Source: Oleiphilus messinensis
GTDB lineage: Bacteria > Pseudomonadota > Gammaproteobacteria > Pseudomonadales > Oleiphilaceae
NCBI RefSeq assembly: GCF_002162375.1
Contig: NZ_CP021425.1
Span: forward strand, 1,237,501 to 1,301,500
DNA: 64,000 bases
Reading direction: 5' to 3'
The position numbers were made by a program, and so were the translations under genes. The notes below the pieces were generated by a model, which saw only the letters and a program-made list of their open reading frames with translations, was not told the DNA's origin and did not search any database. This document shows, piece after piece, positions 1 to 7,950 of the stretch. Within the stretch, counting starts at the first letter, position 1. Each line of letters opens with the position of its first letter.

Positions 1-312
1 AATGCTGTAATAGCGGGTCAACGGTTCCGGTGCCGAGGGGACTTCGATTTTCAGGTGCTGGCCTGGCAGCGCGCCGTTCATATGCTGATTCGGGCGTAAT
101 ACGAAGGTTTTTACTGCGTGATTTTCCCGGTGAATGGCAACAATCTGGACTTTCTTCTGGTAGGTCCAAAGGAAGGGATTAACGCGTCTTGTCACCTCAT
201 TCATGGTATTGCTTGTGACGTATTCAATCAGTTCAGTTGGCACAAAACGGGTTGCCAGAGCACTGAAGCTCGAAAAATTTTCCTGGGCCAGGAGTGAACT
301 AAGCTTTCGCAT
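1..312 (-). CDS. Ferredoxin/flavodoxin reductase-like protein, partial (C-terminus outside window)
   Basis: Only the first 104 codons are in the window. Reading the minus strand from the ATG at 312 gives an open frame to base 1 that ends in a T-R-Y-Y-S motif, the FAD-binding RxYS signature of the ferredoxin-NADP reductase fold, after a beta-strand-rich start. The ATG overlaps the stop of the upstream desaturase by 14 bp, so the two are almost certainly co-transcribed and translationally coupled. In Pseudomonas and relatives such a reductase is paired with a membrane desaturase and supplies its electrons; that role is inferred here. A C-terminal 2Fe-2S domain would be expected but cannot be seen. 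Confidence 0.75.
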   Translation of the reverse strand, partial: MRKLSSLLAQENFSSFSALATRFVPTELIEYVTSNTMNEVTRRVNPFLWTYQKKVQIVAIHRENHAVKTFVLRPNQHMNGALPGQHLKIEVPSAPEPLTRYYSI

Positions 313-1504
313 CAGCGGTTCCTCCAATGAGTCCATTAGCAACTGTTCCGTTATGGCCTGCAACGTTTTGTTCATTGCCGCGCGCACCATTCCCACTGCC
401 ATTTGTACCCGGGAATGAATACTTCCAGAATACCCCCATATAATTGCGAATGGCTCGATACCAGGATGGATTCAGTTTGTAATCGATACCGTGCCGCTTG
501 CAGATATCCTTGACTTCGATTGCCATATCCGGATAGCGGTGAGACGGCACATCCGGGTAAAGGTGATGTTCGATTTGATAGTTCAGATGGCCCCATAGTA
601 TGGACATCCGGCGTGAACCTTTGAAGTTTACAGATGAGTCCAGTTGGGTCAGATACCAGTGTCCCTTGTTCTTGACTGCATCTTCCGGTTGCAGGGGTTC
701 AGTCAGGTGTGTTGCCTGAATGGTCAATGCGATCCAGTAATTGTTAAGTGCATCTACAATCAGGTTTGCCAGAAATACTTTCCAGAATGAATAACCGGTG
801 ATCAATGCCATAACCGGGAAAGCAATATATTCTTTGATCCAGACCCGCAGGACAGATTTCCAATGGCGCTTTTGCAGATCTCGTGGGCTTTCGTTTTCCG
901 GGTTTTTATAGGTTGCATATCCCTGATTGCCCAACGGGAAACGCTTTTCCCGAAACTCGTCATTTTTGCCCAGGTTTTGGGAATTGAAATTGTACAGAAT
1001 GACCGGGTAGACAAATAGCAAGTAAATGGGCAGCTGGAAGTAGTGCCATTTATTGTGAGGTGTTTGATCATTAACCCGGAGGAAACCATGATTCAGGTCG
1101 GGGTCTTGCTCGAATACATTGGTGTAGACATGGTGTATGCCGTTGTGTTCTTCCCGCCATGCTTTCTCGTCCACCGGGGCTTTCCAGCGAAAGTTGCGGC
1201 TGTGGAACTGCGGGATATTTTCAAATGAATCATACTGGCCATGCAATACGTTATGACCAATTTCGATGGATTCGATATTTCGGTGTAACCACAGAAAAAA
1301 AACGCCAAGAGTTAACGCAATCGGAGCGGGGGTGAACCAGATTATCCCTCGACCGATGGCTTCAAATATCCGGGAAAAACGGCGCAGTCGCTTGATATAG
1401 CGAACATCTTTCTCTCCCAGGTCATCGATGTGTTTTTGTTTGATCTGATTTAAGTCAGCTTCAAGTGCACCATAATCTATGGTCGGGCTATTCGCATTTG
1501 TCAT
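299..1504 (-). CDS. Membrane fatty acid desaturase
   Basis: This 401-residue integral membrane di-iron enzyme carries the three histidine boxes of the family: HNVLH (His84 and His88), HNGIHH (His120, His124, His125) and QIEHH near residue 310. The last box has Gln in place of the first His, as in the front-end/acyl-lipid desaturase branch (COG3239). Hydrophobic stretches near residues 55-75 and 225-260 flank the boxes as usual. It should insert a double bond into a membrane acyl chain using electrons from the overlapping reductase gene downstream. The regiospecificity cannot be told from sequence. A weak GGAA-type ribosome site precedes the ATG at 1504. Confidence 0.9.
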   Translation of the reverse strand: MTNANSPTIDYGALEADLNQIKQKHIDDLGEKDVRYIKRLRRFSRIFEAIGRGIIWFTPAPIALTLGVFFLWLHRNIESIEIGHNVLHGQYDSFENIPQFHSRNFRWKAPVDEKAWREEHNGIHHVYTNVFEQDPDLNHGFLRVNDQTPHNKWHYFQLPIYLLFVYPVILYNFNSQNLGKNDEFREKRFPLGNQGYATYKNPENESPRDLQKRHWKSVLRVWIKEYIAFPVMALITGYSFWKVFLANLIVDALNNYWIALTIQATHLTEPLQPEDAVKNKGHWYLTQLDSSVNFKGSRRMSILWGHLNYQIEHHLYPDVPSHRYPDMAIEVKDICKRHGIDYKLNPSWYRAIRNYMGVFWKYSFPGTNGSGNGARGNEQNVAGHNGTVANGLIGGTADAKA

Positions 1505-1750
1505 GTGTGATTCCGACTAACAAGTGTCTCTGATCCAGCGGCTTTTCCCCGATGTGGAGCATGTGCCGTAAAATGGCGCACAGTCTACTACAAACCGGGC
1601 AAAATTGCCCTTCGATCTGGCCCAATAACAAGGCATTTTTTGTAAATCTGGATTACTATTTATTAACACTTGCAAGTCGGTATGTGGCACGTTCTTGCAA
1701 CGATTTCAGTCTCATCTGTTGAGGACGAGAGATAATCCCGGCCCCCAGCT

Positions 1751-3028
1751 TCACACCAGATAGTGGAATAGATCTGACTCTTCATTCAAATACTGGTACT
1801 GTAGCTTTTTTTGCCCCATATTTGTCATCAACGCTGACAGGTTGTCCCGATTTAATACCTCAATTCCGATTAGTGCAGGTGCCTGGGCACGGCTGTTCTT
1901 CTTGGTGTAGGCAAAGTGGGTAATATTGTCATCCGGTCCGAGCACCTCCACCACAAATTCCTTCAATGCCCCTGCACGCTGGGGAAAGTTGACAATAAAG
2001 TAGTGCTTAAGCCCCTCGTGCAGCAGGGAGCGTTCCTTTATCTCCTCGGTGCGGGTGATGTCGTTGTTGCCACCGCTCAAAACACAAACGACGGTTTTTC
2101 CCTCAATTTGATCCTTGAGCGATTCCAACGCTGCAATGCTCAGGGCTCCTGCCGGTTCTGCAACAATGGCTTCTTCATTGTAGAGTGAGAGTATTGTGGA
2201 GCAGACTTGTCCTTCCGGAACGGCAATGACTTCGTCCAGCAGTTGTTGACAGACTCTGAATGTATTTTCCCCGACCCGTCTGACTGCTGCGCCATCAACA
2301 AAGGTGTCAATTTCATCCAGTGTGAGATTTTGTCCTGCTTCCAGAGAGGCCTTCATCGCTGCTGCACCACTGGGTTCAACCCCCACGAGCCGGGTTGCTG
2401 GAGACAAGGCCCGGAAGCAGGAGGACACGCCGGATGCCAAACCGCCACCGCCAACAGGCATTACCATCAGATCAATCGGAGTGTCGATATCCTCGAGAAT
2501 TTCGAGTCCAACGGTGCCTTGACCCTCCATCACTTTATGGTCATCAAAAGGGTGAATAAACGCAGCTTCATTTTGTTCGCCGAATAATCGTGCCTGCTGA
2601 TAGGCGTCGTCGAATGTGTCACCAATCAATACAATTTTTACCGATGACTTACCGTAGTTTTCCACTTGCCGCACTTTCTGTTGCGGTGTTGGAACCGGCA
2701 TGAAGATGGTTCCCTGAACACCCAGTTTACGGCACGCATAGGCGACGCCCTGGGCGTGATTGCCCGCACTTGCGCAAACCACCCCACGTGCCAGTTCTGC
2801 ATCAGACAGGCTCCGCATCTTGTTGTAAGCGCCGCGAAGCTTGTATGAACGCACCACCTGCAGGTCTTCCCGTTTGATGTAGATATTTGCGTTGTAGCGC
2901 TCGCTGAGGTTGTGATTTTTCAACAGCGGTGTGCGCACCGCGATATTTTTGAGCCGTTGTGCGGCTTCTTGTATGGCAGTCAGTGTTACGGTGTCATCCT
3001 GCACTGACAGGGCTGGTTCAGCGTTCAT
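1751..3028 (-). CDS. ilvA: Threonine ammonia-lyase (biosynthetic threonine deaminase)
   Basis: This PLP enzyme converts threonine to 2-oxobutanoate, the first step committed to isoleucine. The Schiff-base lysine lies in SYKLRGAY near residue 62. The glycine-rich phosphate-binding loop is the VGGGGL segment near residue 195, and SGGNND near residue 320 closes the catalytic domain. The last 90 or so residues form a single ACT-like regulatory domain. At 425 residues it matches the shorter IlvA class rather than the 514-residue E. coli enzyme with two ACT-like modules. It is preceded by an apparent Ile/Val attenuator (3073-3225), which fits a biosynthetic rather than catabolic role. Confidence 0.92.
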   Translation of the reverse strand: MNAEPALSVQDDTVTLTAIQEAAQRLKNIAVRTPLLKNHNLSERYNANIYIKREDLQVVRSYKLRGAYNKMRSLSDAELARGVVCASAGNHAQGVAYACRKLGVQGTIFMPVPTPQQKVRQVENYGKSSVKIVLIGDTFDDAYQQARLFGEQNEAAFIHPFDDHKVMEGQGTVGLEILEDIDTPIDLMVMPVGGGGLASGVSSCFRALSPATRLVGVEPSGAAAMKASLEAGQNLTLDEIDTFVDGAAVRRVGENTFRVCQQLLDEVIAVPEGQVCSTILSLYNEEAIVAEPAGALSIAALESLKDQIEGKTVVCVLSGGNNDITRTEEIKERSLLHEGLKHYFIVNFPQRAGALKEFVVEVLGPDDNITHFAYTKKNSRAQAPALIGIEVLNRDNLSALMTNMGQKKLQYQYLNEESDLFHYLV

Positions 3029-3072
3029 TGTGGTATCCCGTTTGGTATTCAGCTAGAGCAAAACAATAAGGC

Positions 3073-3103
3073 AAAAAAAAACCCGCCAGCTGGCGGGTTT
3101 TTG
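3073..3103 (-). terminator. Rho-independent terminator of the ilvA attenuator
   Basis: On the minus strand AAAACCCGCC, an AGCT loop and GGCGGGTTTT form a perfect 10-bp stem followed by an unbroken T tract, 45 bp before the ilvA start codon. No complete gene of its own precedes it, only a short Ile/Val-rich reading frame, so it reads as the terminator half of an attenuator. The 5' arm AACCCGCCA can instead pair with TGGTGGGTT at 3126-3134 (nine pairs, one G-T), which would be the antiterminator. Confidence 0.8.
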
Positions 3104-3123
3104 CGAATTCTGAAAGACACAGA

Positions 3124-3201
3124 TTAACCCACCACGCTCCGGGAGATGATGATCATAATAATCTGTTGATCTTTTGCGTAAATATTCATAGGGTTCATCA
3201 T
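3124..3201 (-). CDS. Putative ilvA leader peptide (Ile/Val-rich)
   Basis: A 25-codon frame upstream of ilvA contains Ile-Ile-Met-Ile-Ile-Ile, then Ser-Arg-Ser-Val-Val-Gly and a stop. Regulatory codons are therefore clustered just before the antiterminator sequence, as in ilv leader peptides of enteric bacteria. The two Val codons are part of the antiterminator arm, so a ribosome stalled at the Ile run would leave that arm free and a ribosome reaching the stop would cover it. No good Shine-Dalgarno precedes the first ATG pair. The Met codons at 3189 and 3156 are alternative starts, and translation could be leaderless from the candidate promoter. Function is inferred from layout. Confidence 0.6.
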   Translation of the reverse strand: MMNPMNIYAKDQQIIMIIISRSVVG

Positions 3202-3225
3202 TCAGTATTTTGTGGTTGCTGTCAA
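3197..3225 (-). promoter_or_regulatory. Candidate sigma70 promoter of the ilvA leader
   Basis: A perfect TTGACA (3225-3220, minus strand) is followed after 17 bases by AATGAT (3202-3197), a 4/6 match to the -10 consensus. Predicted initiation near 3190 would start the RNA at or just before the leader ATG at 3189, giving a very short or absent 5' leader. Confidence 0.45.
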
Positions 3226-3307
3226 ATAAGATTTCACGTTCCATGATACGAACGGTGTTTTTTGTGCGCCAGGGCATGCCCTGGGCAGGGTTATTCAGGA
3301 GGAATCG

Positions 3308-4531
3308 GTGTCAAATCGTCAGTATGATCTTGTGATTTTTGGTGCGACCAGTTTTGTCGGGCAAATTCTGTGTCGCTATATGGTGAATTTTCAGGGAGCA
3401 GGCTCCACCGTTAACTGGGCCATTGCCGGTCGCTCTCAGTCCAAACTGGACACATTAAAAAAAGAGTTGGGTACAAAAGCAGAGAATCTACCGGTTATTG
3501 TTGCAGATGCTGCCGATGAGATGGCGTTGAAGGCCATGTGTGATCAGGCTAGAGTGATTATCTCCACCGTGGGCCCCTATGCCTTATATGGCGAACCACT
3601 GGTCAAAGTCTGTGCGGAATCTGGCACAGACTATTGTGATCTCACTGGCGAAGTGCAATGGATCAAGCGTATGCTGGATCGTTATGAAAGCACTGCTCAG
3701 TCTTCAGGTGCACGGATTGTGCATTGCTGCGGGTTTGACTCCATCCCCTCTGACTTGGGGGTGTTTTTTCTTCAGCAGCAGGCCCAAACACAGTTCGGTG
3801 CTGATTGTGTCAACGTTAAAATGCGAGTCAAGGCACTTCGGGGGGAGTTCTCCGGAGGCACGGTTGCCAGTATTATCAATGTGACCAAGGAGGTCGTCGC
3901 GGATCCAGCATTACGTAAAGACCTTGCCAATCCTTATTTGATCTGTCCAGCCGATTCGGGCGCTAAAGTGCGTCAGAAGAATGTAACGCTGGCGACCTAC
4001 GATTCTGATTTTGATGCCTGGAGTGCTCCGTTTGTAATGTCCGCTATCAATACCCGGGTGGTACTGCGTTCCAACGCGCTGAACGGCCAGATTGATGGTT
4101 TTCAATATGATGAGGCAATGCTTACTGGAAAAGGGGCAAAAGGCTGGACAATGGCACAAGGCGTCACTTTGGGGCTCGGCGGTTTTGTCGCGGGAGCAGC
4201 CTTGAAGCCGACACGCTGGTTACTGGAAAAATATGTCGTTCCAGCGCCTGGAGAGGGCCCGAGCCGTGAGTCCCAGGAAAAGGGCTTTTATGATCTTCGT
4301 TTCAAGGGCACGACCCGTGATGGACAATCTCTGCAAGTAAAAGTCACCGGTGACCGGGATCCGGGCTATGGCTCAACGGCGAAAATGCTCGCCCAGGCAG
4401 GGTTGTGTCTGGCTTTTGATTTAAATGGAGGCGAGCGTCAAGGTGGATTCTGGACGCCATCGACGTTGCTTGGCGAAGCCTTGCTCTCGCGTCTGGAGAA
4501 ACATGCGGGCTTAACTTTCGAGCGGGTTTAG
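3308..4531 (+). CDS. Saccharopine dehydrogenase-like NAD(P)-dependent reductase
   Basis: The GTG start at 3308 is chosen because CAGGAGGAAT sits just upstream. The N-terminus has the Rossmann dinucleotide motif FGATSFVG near residues 11-18 and, near residues 85-130, the STVGPY and CDLTGE segments typical of the saccharopine dehydrogenase NADP-binding superfamily. At 407 residues it resembles the trans-acting enoyl reductase branch known from mycobacteria, found widely in bacteria with mostly unknown substrates. It is monocistronic and converges with the unknown exported-protein gene, whose stop lies only a few bases away. The substrate cannot be assigned. Confidence 0.75.
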   Translation: MSNRQYDLVIFGATSFVGQILCRYMVNFQGAGSTVNWAIAGRSQSKLDTLKKELGTKAENLPVIVADAADEMALKAMCDQARVIISTVGPYALYGEPLVKVCAESGTDYCDLTGEVQWIKRMLDRYESTAQSSGARIVHCCGFDSIPSDLGVFFLQQQAQTQFGADCVNVKMRVKALRGEFSGGTVASIINVTKEVVADPALRKDLANPYLICPADSGAKVRQKNVTLATYDSDFDAWSAPFVMSAINTRVVLRSNALNGQIDGFQYDEAMLTGKGAKGWTMAQGVTLGLGGFVAGAALKPTRWLLEKYVVPAPGEGPSRESQEKGFYDLRFKGTTRDGQSLQVKVTGDRDPGYGSTAKMLAQAGLCLAFDLNGGERQGGFWTPSTLLGEALLSRLEKHAGLTFERV

Positions 4532-4535
4532 GGCG

Positions 4536-5921
4536 TTAAAATTCCAGCGTCTCATTTGTTTGCTGGTGGTCTTGTTGCTTAAGGCTGTCTTGCCTTTCAC
4601 TATTCGAGTGATCAGGTGCAGGCGCAGGATTGTGCTCAAACCAATCTTCCGGACCGACTTCGGAGTCGAAGAAATCTTCCAGTTTCGCTTCGTTCTCAGG
4701 CTGTGCTTCAGTATGGTTCAATTTCAGGCGAAGCTGGTTCTGCTGTGCGCTGTAGTCCAGCATCATACGATATCCCGCCGGATAAGGGCCAAAAAAAGAC
4801 GGGGGATCTGAGAACTCGCAGTCTCCCCAACAATAACGAACAGGGTACTTTTTGGCTAGCTCAATCCGTGCTGGTACGGCTTTCAAGTCAAAGGGTTGTG
4901 CGCTGTAGGTTAGATCCAGAGTGGGTGATCCGTATTTACTGAATAACTTGCCAAATATTTTCAATAAATTGTTGGCTGTAAAGCCCGCAGTTTCAAGTTG
5001 GTAGGTAATATCCTGGCAGTTATAGGTGACTCTGGAGGTTTCTCTTTTAGTTGGAAACTCCAGCGTGACCCGGATAGGGTGGTTTTCAATTTGCCTATCC
5101 TGAAATTCTGCCAGAATTCCAGGGTTGCCAGGCGATACTTGCTGTGGGTTTTTGATATGCAGTTCGGGCTTGATCAACCTTACGGCAGGAAAAGACATAC
5201 CCAGCTGAATATCCAGAATATCGTAGCTGGCAATGTTGCCGGGTTCCAGGGGCCGTTTCTGACTTATCGCTGTTCTGGCTTCGGATTCGAGTGACTGCTT
5301 GAGTTGAGCGTATTTTGCGGTACTGTCTCGATAGCCTTTGATCATGTCGTAAATCAGCAGCGCCTGATCCCGAGCAATCGGGTCTCCATATGAGGTTCTG
5401 GCATTTGCATCGGCAAGAATGCAGTCCAGTTTGGCGGTATAGCGCAGAAAATTGGCATAGCTCCACTTATTACGGCGAAGCTTTTCTTTGTCTTTATAGT
5501 CGGCACGTTGAGAACGGTCGGCCAATTCTGTCAGTATCCTGAATACTCTGTCCCGAAACGGGAATTCGGTCAGTGCCTGATCAATGCTTTGGATAAGCGT
5601 CTTTTTCTGAGCGCATACCTGGCCGTATAGTTGATCGATAAATTCATCAGTGGATGCCAGCGTGCCCAGCAATCGCAGATTGAATAAATCAACCGTGGCG
5701 ATATTTTCTTTTTGGAGTGTGGTTTCTGCTTCCTCAATGATTTTTAGTGAGCGAAGGTGTTCGCGATCCGGGCTTGCTGACGCTTTCGCTGCGACGAGAG
5801 TTGGTGGCAGCGTCATCATGGGCAGGAGAATGAGGGGAATGAACAGAAACAACTGCAATTTGGTTCGAACGGGATCTGAGGCGTTCGACTTGCGCTGATG
5901 TAAAAGAAATGTCGTTCTCAT
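4536..5921 (-). CDS. Hypothetical exported protein
   Basis: I do not recognise the family. The frame stays open upstream to 6152, but that extension would overlap the acyltransferase gene at 6046 and lacks a signal-like start. The ATG at 5921 gives a basic stretch, then a hydrophobic segment (about residues 22-45) ending in an AKASA-type cleavage region, as in a Sec signal peptide. The mature part is mostly hydrophilic, with a helical region to about residue 200, then segments containing LGMSF and SKYGSP reminiscent of small periplasmic domains of unknown function. Several cysteines near residue 385 (CWGDC) could form a disulfide. The C-terminal 60 residues are acidic and Gln/Glu-rich. Confidence 0.65.
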   Translation of the reverse strand: MRTTFLLHQRKSNASDPVRTKLQLFLFIPLILLPMMTLPPTLVAAKASASPDREHLRSLKIIEEAETTLQKENIATVDLFNLRLLGTLASTDEFIDQLYGQVCAQKKTLIQSIDQALTEFPFRDRVFRILTELADRSQRADYKDKEKLRRNKWSYANFLRYTAKLDCILADANARTSYGDPIARDQALLIYDMIKGYRDSTAKYAQLKQSLESEARTAISQKRPLEPGNIASYDILDIQLGMSFPAVRLIKPELHIKNPQQVSPGNPGILAEFQDRQIENHPIRVTLEFPTKRETSRVTYNCQDITYQLETAGFTANNLLKIFGKLFSKYGSPTLDLTYSAQPFDLKAVPARIELAKKYPVRYCWGDCEFSDPPSFFGPYPAGYRMMLDYSAQQNQLRLKLNHTEAQPENEAKLEDFFDSEVGPEDWFEHNPAPAPDHSNSERQDSLKQQDHQQTNETLEF

Positions 5922-6045
5922 GGTTTGGCTTCGTGTGAAACACTCTCCTGCCAAAGTATAGCTGATCCTCATGCGAGAATCGTTGAAGTTGGTTATACTG
6001 CTGCTCCTAATGGAAACCCACAGATTGCGTGATTGAGGATAGTGC

Positions 6046-6960
6046 ATGGCGTCGAAATTGAAAGATAAACCCCTTTGGCATCCGTTTCTTTGGCCGACAT
6101 GGATTGTAGTGTTTATTCTATTTTGTCTCTCTTTATTGCCGATGACGACCAAACAGAAGCTCGGAGCAAAAATAGGCCGTTTGGCTTACCGGAAAATGCG
6201 TTCCCGACGTCGAGTAACCGAGAAGAATATTGCCGCCTGTTTTCCGGATTTATCGCTCGCGGAACGGGATGAGCTGGTTGAGGCTGCGTTTATTGCGACG
6301 GGGCGAGGCTTTCTGGAGTCTATCCACGCCTGGTGGCGCGATCTCGACCCCTACATTCGCAACTTGAAAATCACCGGTATTGAAAACCTGGAAGAAGCGA
6401 AACGAAGGGGCAAAGGGGTTTTGTTAATTGGCGGACATTACTCGATTTTTGATTTTGCATTGCCTTTGATTGCCAGTTTACTCGATAAACCCGGCTATGT
6501 TTATCGGCCCAATGATAATCCGGTAATCGAGTACATGATTGAGCGGGGTCGTCGTCGACACTTCGGCATTTCACCGTTCACCAAGTATCAGTTAAAACAA
6601 ATGGCAGAGCACATTGAGAAAGGGGGGGCGGTATGGTACGCATGTGACCAGGACTTCGGCCGTAAAAGTACGTTGTTTGTTCCTTTTTTTGGTGTAGACG
6701 CCGGCTGTATCACGATGCCGAGCCATATCGCGCGAACAACCGGGGCTACTGTAATGTGTGTCAGCCATATCCGGCATCCTGACGGGCAATACGAGATTGG
6801 CTTCTCGCCGGTATTGGATAGCTTTGGTGAGGATGAAGCTGCAGATGCCAAGGCCTGGAATGACTATTTAGAAACGTGGGTCCGAAAATATCCCGACCAG
6901 TATCTCTGGATGCATAAACGATTTAAAACCCGTCCCGAGGGCGCTTCCTCAATTTATTGA
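6046..6960 (+). CDS. Lipid A biosynthesis acyltransferase, LpxL/HtrB family
   Basis: This 304-residue inner-membrane protein has the usual length of the LpxL/LpxM/LpxP family. After a single N-terminal hydrophobic segment (about residues 16-33) it carries the catalytic HX4D motif (His131-Asp136 in GGHYSIFD) and downstream segments with the family pattern, such as the ACDQDFGRK stretch near residue 200. The family transfers a secondary acyl chain from acyl-ACP to Kdo2-lipid IVA on the cytoplasmic face. Which chain and position are used cannot be told. It stands alone, convergent with the dehydrogenase gene. Confidence 0.88.
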   Translation: MASKLKDKPLWHPFLWPTWIVVFILFCLSLLPMTTKQKLGAKIGRLAYRKMRSRRRVTEKNIAACFPDLSLAERDELVEAAFIATGRGFLESIHAWWRDLDPYIRNLKITGIENLEEAKRRGKGVLLIGGHYSIFDFALPLIASLLDKPGYVYRPNDNPVIEYMIERGRRRHFGISPFTKYQLKQMAEHIEKGGAVWYACDQDFGRKSTLFVPFFGVDAGCITMPSHIARTTGATVMCVSHIRHPDGQYEIGFSPVLDSFGEDEAADAKAWNDYLETWVRKYPDQYLWMHKRFKTRPEGASSIY

Positions 6961-6966
6961 GGCATA

Positions 6967-6989
6967 CCGGATTCCAGACAGGAATCCGG
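6967..6989. terminator. Hairpin between convergent genes
   Basis: CCGGATTCC, a five-base AGACA loop and GGAATCCGG form a perfect 9-bp stem seven bases after the acyltransferase stop. There is no long T tract on either side, so termination efficiency is uncertain. It lies between two convergent genes and could serve both. Confidence 0.5.
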
Positions 6990-7016
6990 ATCAATTTCGC
7001 TGGATAGCTCTTCAGC

Positions 7017-7778
7017 TTACTTGGGTTGCAGTCTGACTGCGCTATCCAGGCGGATGGTCTCACCATTCATGATCGAGTTCTCGGCAATGTGTTTGGCGAG
7101 TGCACCAAATTCACTCGGCTTGCCAAGTCGTGACGGGAAGGGAAGTCCGGCTGCAAGTGCATCCTGAATCTCTTGCGGGAAGGATTCCATCATAGGGGTC
7201 TTGAACAGTCCCGGTGCAATGGTATTCACGCGAATCCCAAAGCGGGCCAGTTCCCGTGCTGCCGGCAGGGTCATCGCAACCACGCCGCCTTTGGAGGCAG
7301 AGTAAGCCGCCTGGCCGATCTGACCCTCGAATGCCGCGATGGAGGCGGTATTGATGATTACACCTCGCTCGCCATCTTCATTCGGTGCGCGATGTTGCAT
7401 TTGATCCGCTGCCAGGCGCAGGATGTTGAAACTACCGATCAGATTGACGTTGATGGTTTTGCTGAACAGCGCCAGATCCATGGGGCCTTCTTTACCGAGT
7501 ATCCGGCCAGCCGTACCGATACCGGCGCAGTTGAGCGCGACACCGCACGGGCCGAACTTTTCGAGCGATTGTTGCAGTGCTGCATCGGCACTATCGGCAT
7601 CGGCGACATTGCAGGAAATGGCCAAACCGCCAAGCTCTTCTGCAAGAGCCTGGGCTTTTTCGATTTGCAGGTCAAGTAAGGTGACTTTTGCACCGGCTGC
7701 CGCGAATACGCGGGCCGCACCTTCGCCCAGTCCTGATGCTCCGCCGGTGATAATTACGGGAACGCCCTGTAATTCCAT
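7017..7778 (-). CDS. Short-chain dehydrogenase, 3-hydroxyacyl-CoA dehydrogenase type II-like
   Basis: This classical SDR of 253 residues has TGGASGLG (residues 11-18) for NAD binding, the NCAG segment (83-86), and the catalytic Ser146, Tyr159 and Lys163 in the YSASK pattern. Sequence such as the VNLIGSFN stretch and the long insert with the GVIINTAS segment resembles bacterial homologues of human HSD17B10, which oxidise 3-hydroxyacyl-CoA or 2-methyl-3-hydroxybutyryl-CoA. An AGGAGAAATAG ribosome site precedes the ATG at 7778. No beta-oxidation partners are adjacent, so the substrate class is a family-level inference. Confidence 0.85.
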   Translation of the reverse strand: MELQGVPVIITGGASGLGEGAARVFAAAGAKVTLLDLQIEKAQALAEELGGLAISCNVADADSADAALQQSLEKFGPCGVALNCAGIGTAGRILGKEGPMDLALFSKTINVNLIGSFNILRLAADQMQHRAPNEDGERGVIINTASIAAFEGQIGQAAYSASKGGVVAMTLPAARELARFGIRVNTIAPGLFKTPMMESFPQEIQDALAAGLPFPSRLGKPSEFGALAKHIAENSIMNGETIRLDSAVRLQPK

Positions 7779-7950
7779 TCTATTTCTCCTGAATTTGAGA
7801 ATTTTTGTTATTCACGCCAACTGCGCTTTTCAATTGGGCATTTTGAGTAAACTGGCGATGGAAATGCAATGATTTTCCCGGCCACGAAAATAGGCGAGAA
7901 ACGCCACACTCAGGGGGCGATTGCAGGGGGCCGTCGCGGGGGCTGAGGCC

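Noticed and set aside
1683-1705. TGGCACGTTCTTGCAA, resembling a sigma54 promoter
   Set aside because: GG and GC are separated by nine bases instead of ten, and no plus-strand gene follows; the downstream genes are on the minus strand.
3053-3277. 74-codon minus-strand frame upstream of ilvA
   Set aside because: It reads through the terminator stem and T tract and matches no family; the attenuator with its Ile/Val leader explains the region better.
5922-6152. N-terminal extension of the unknown exported protein
   Set aside because: It would overlap the acyltransferase start and would bury the signal peptide that begins at 5921.
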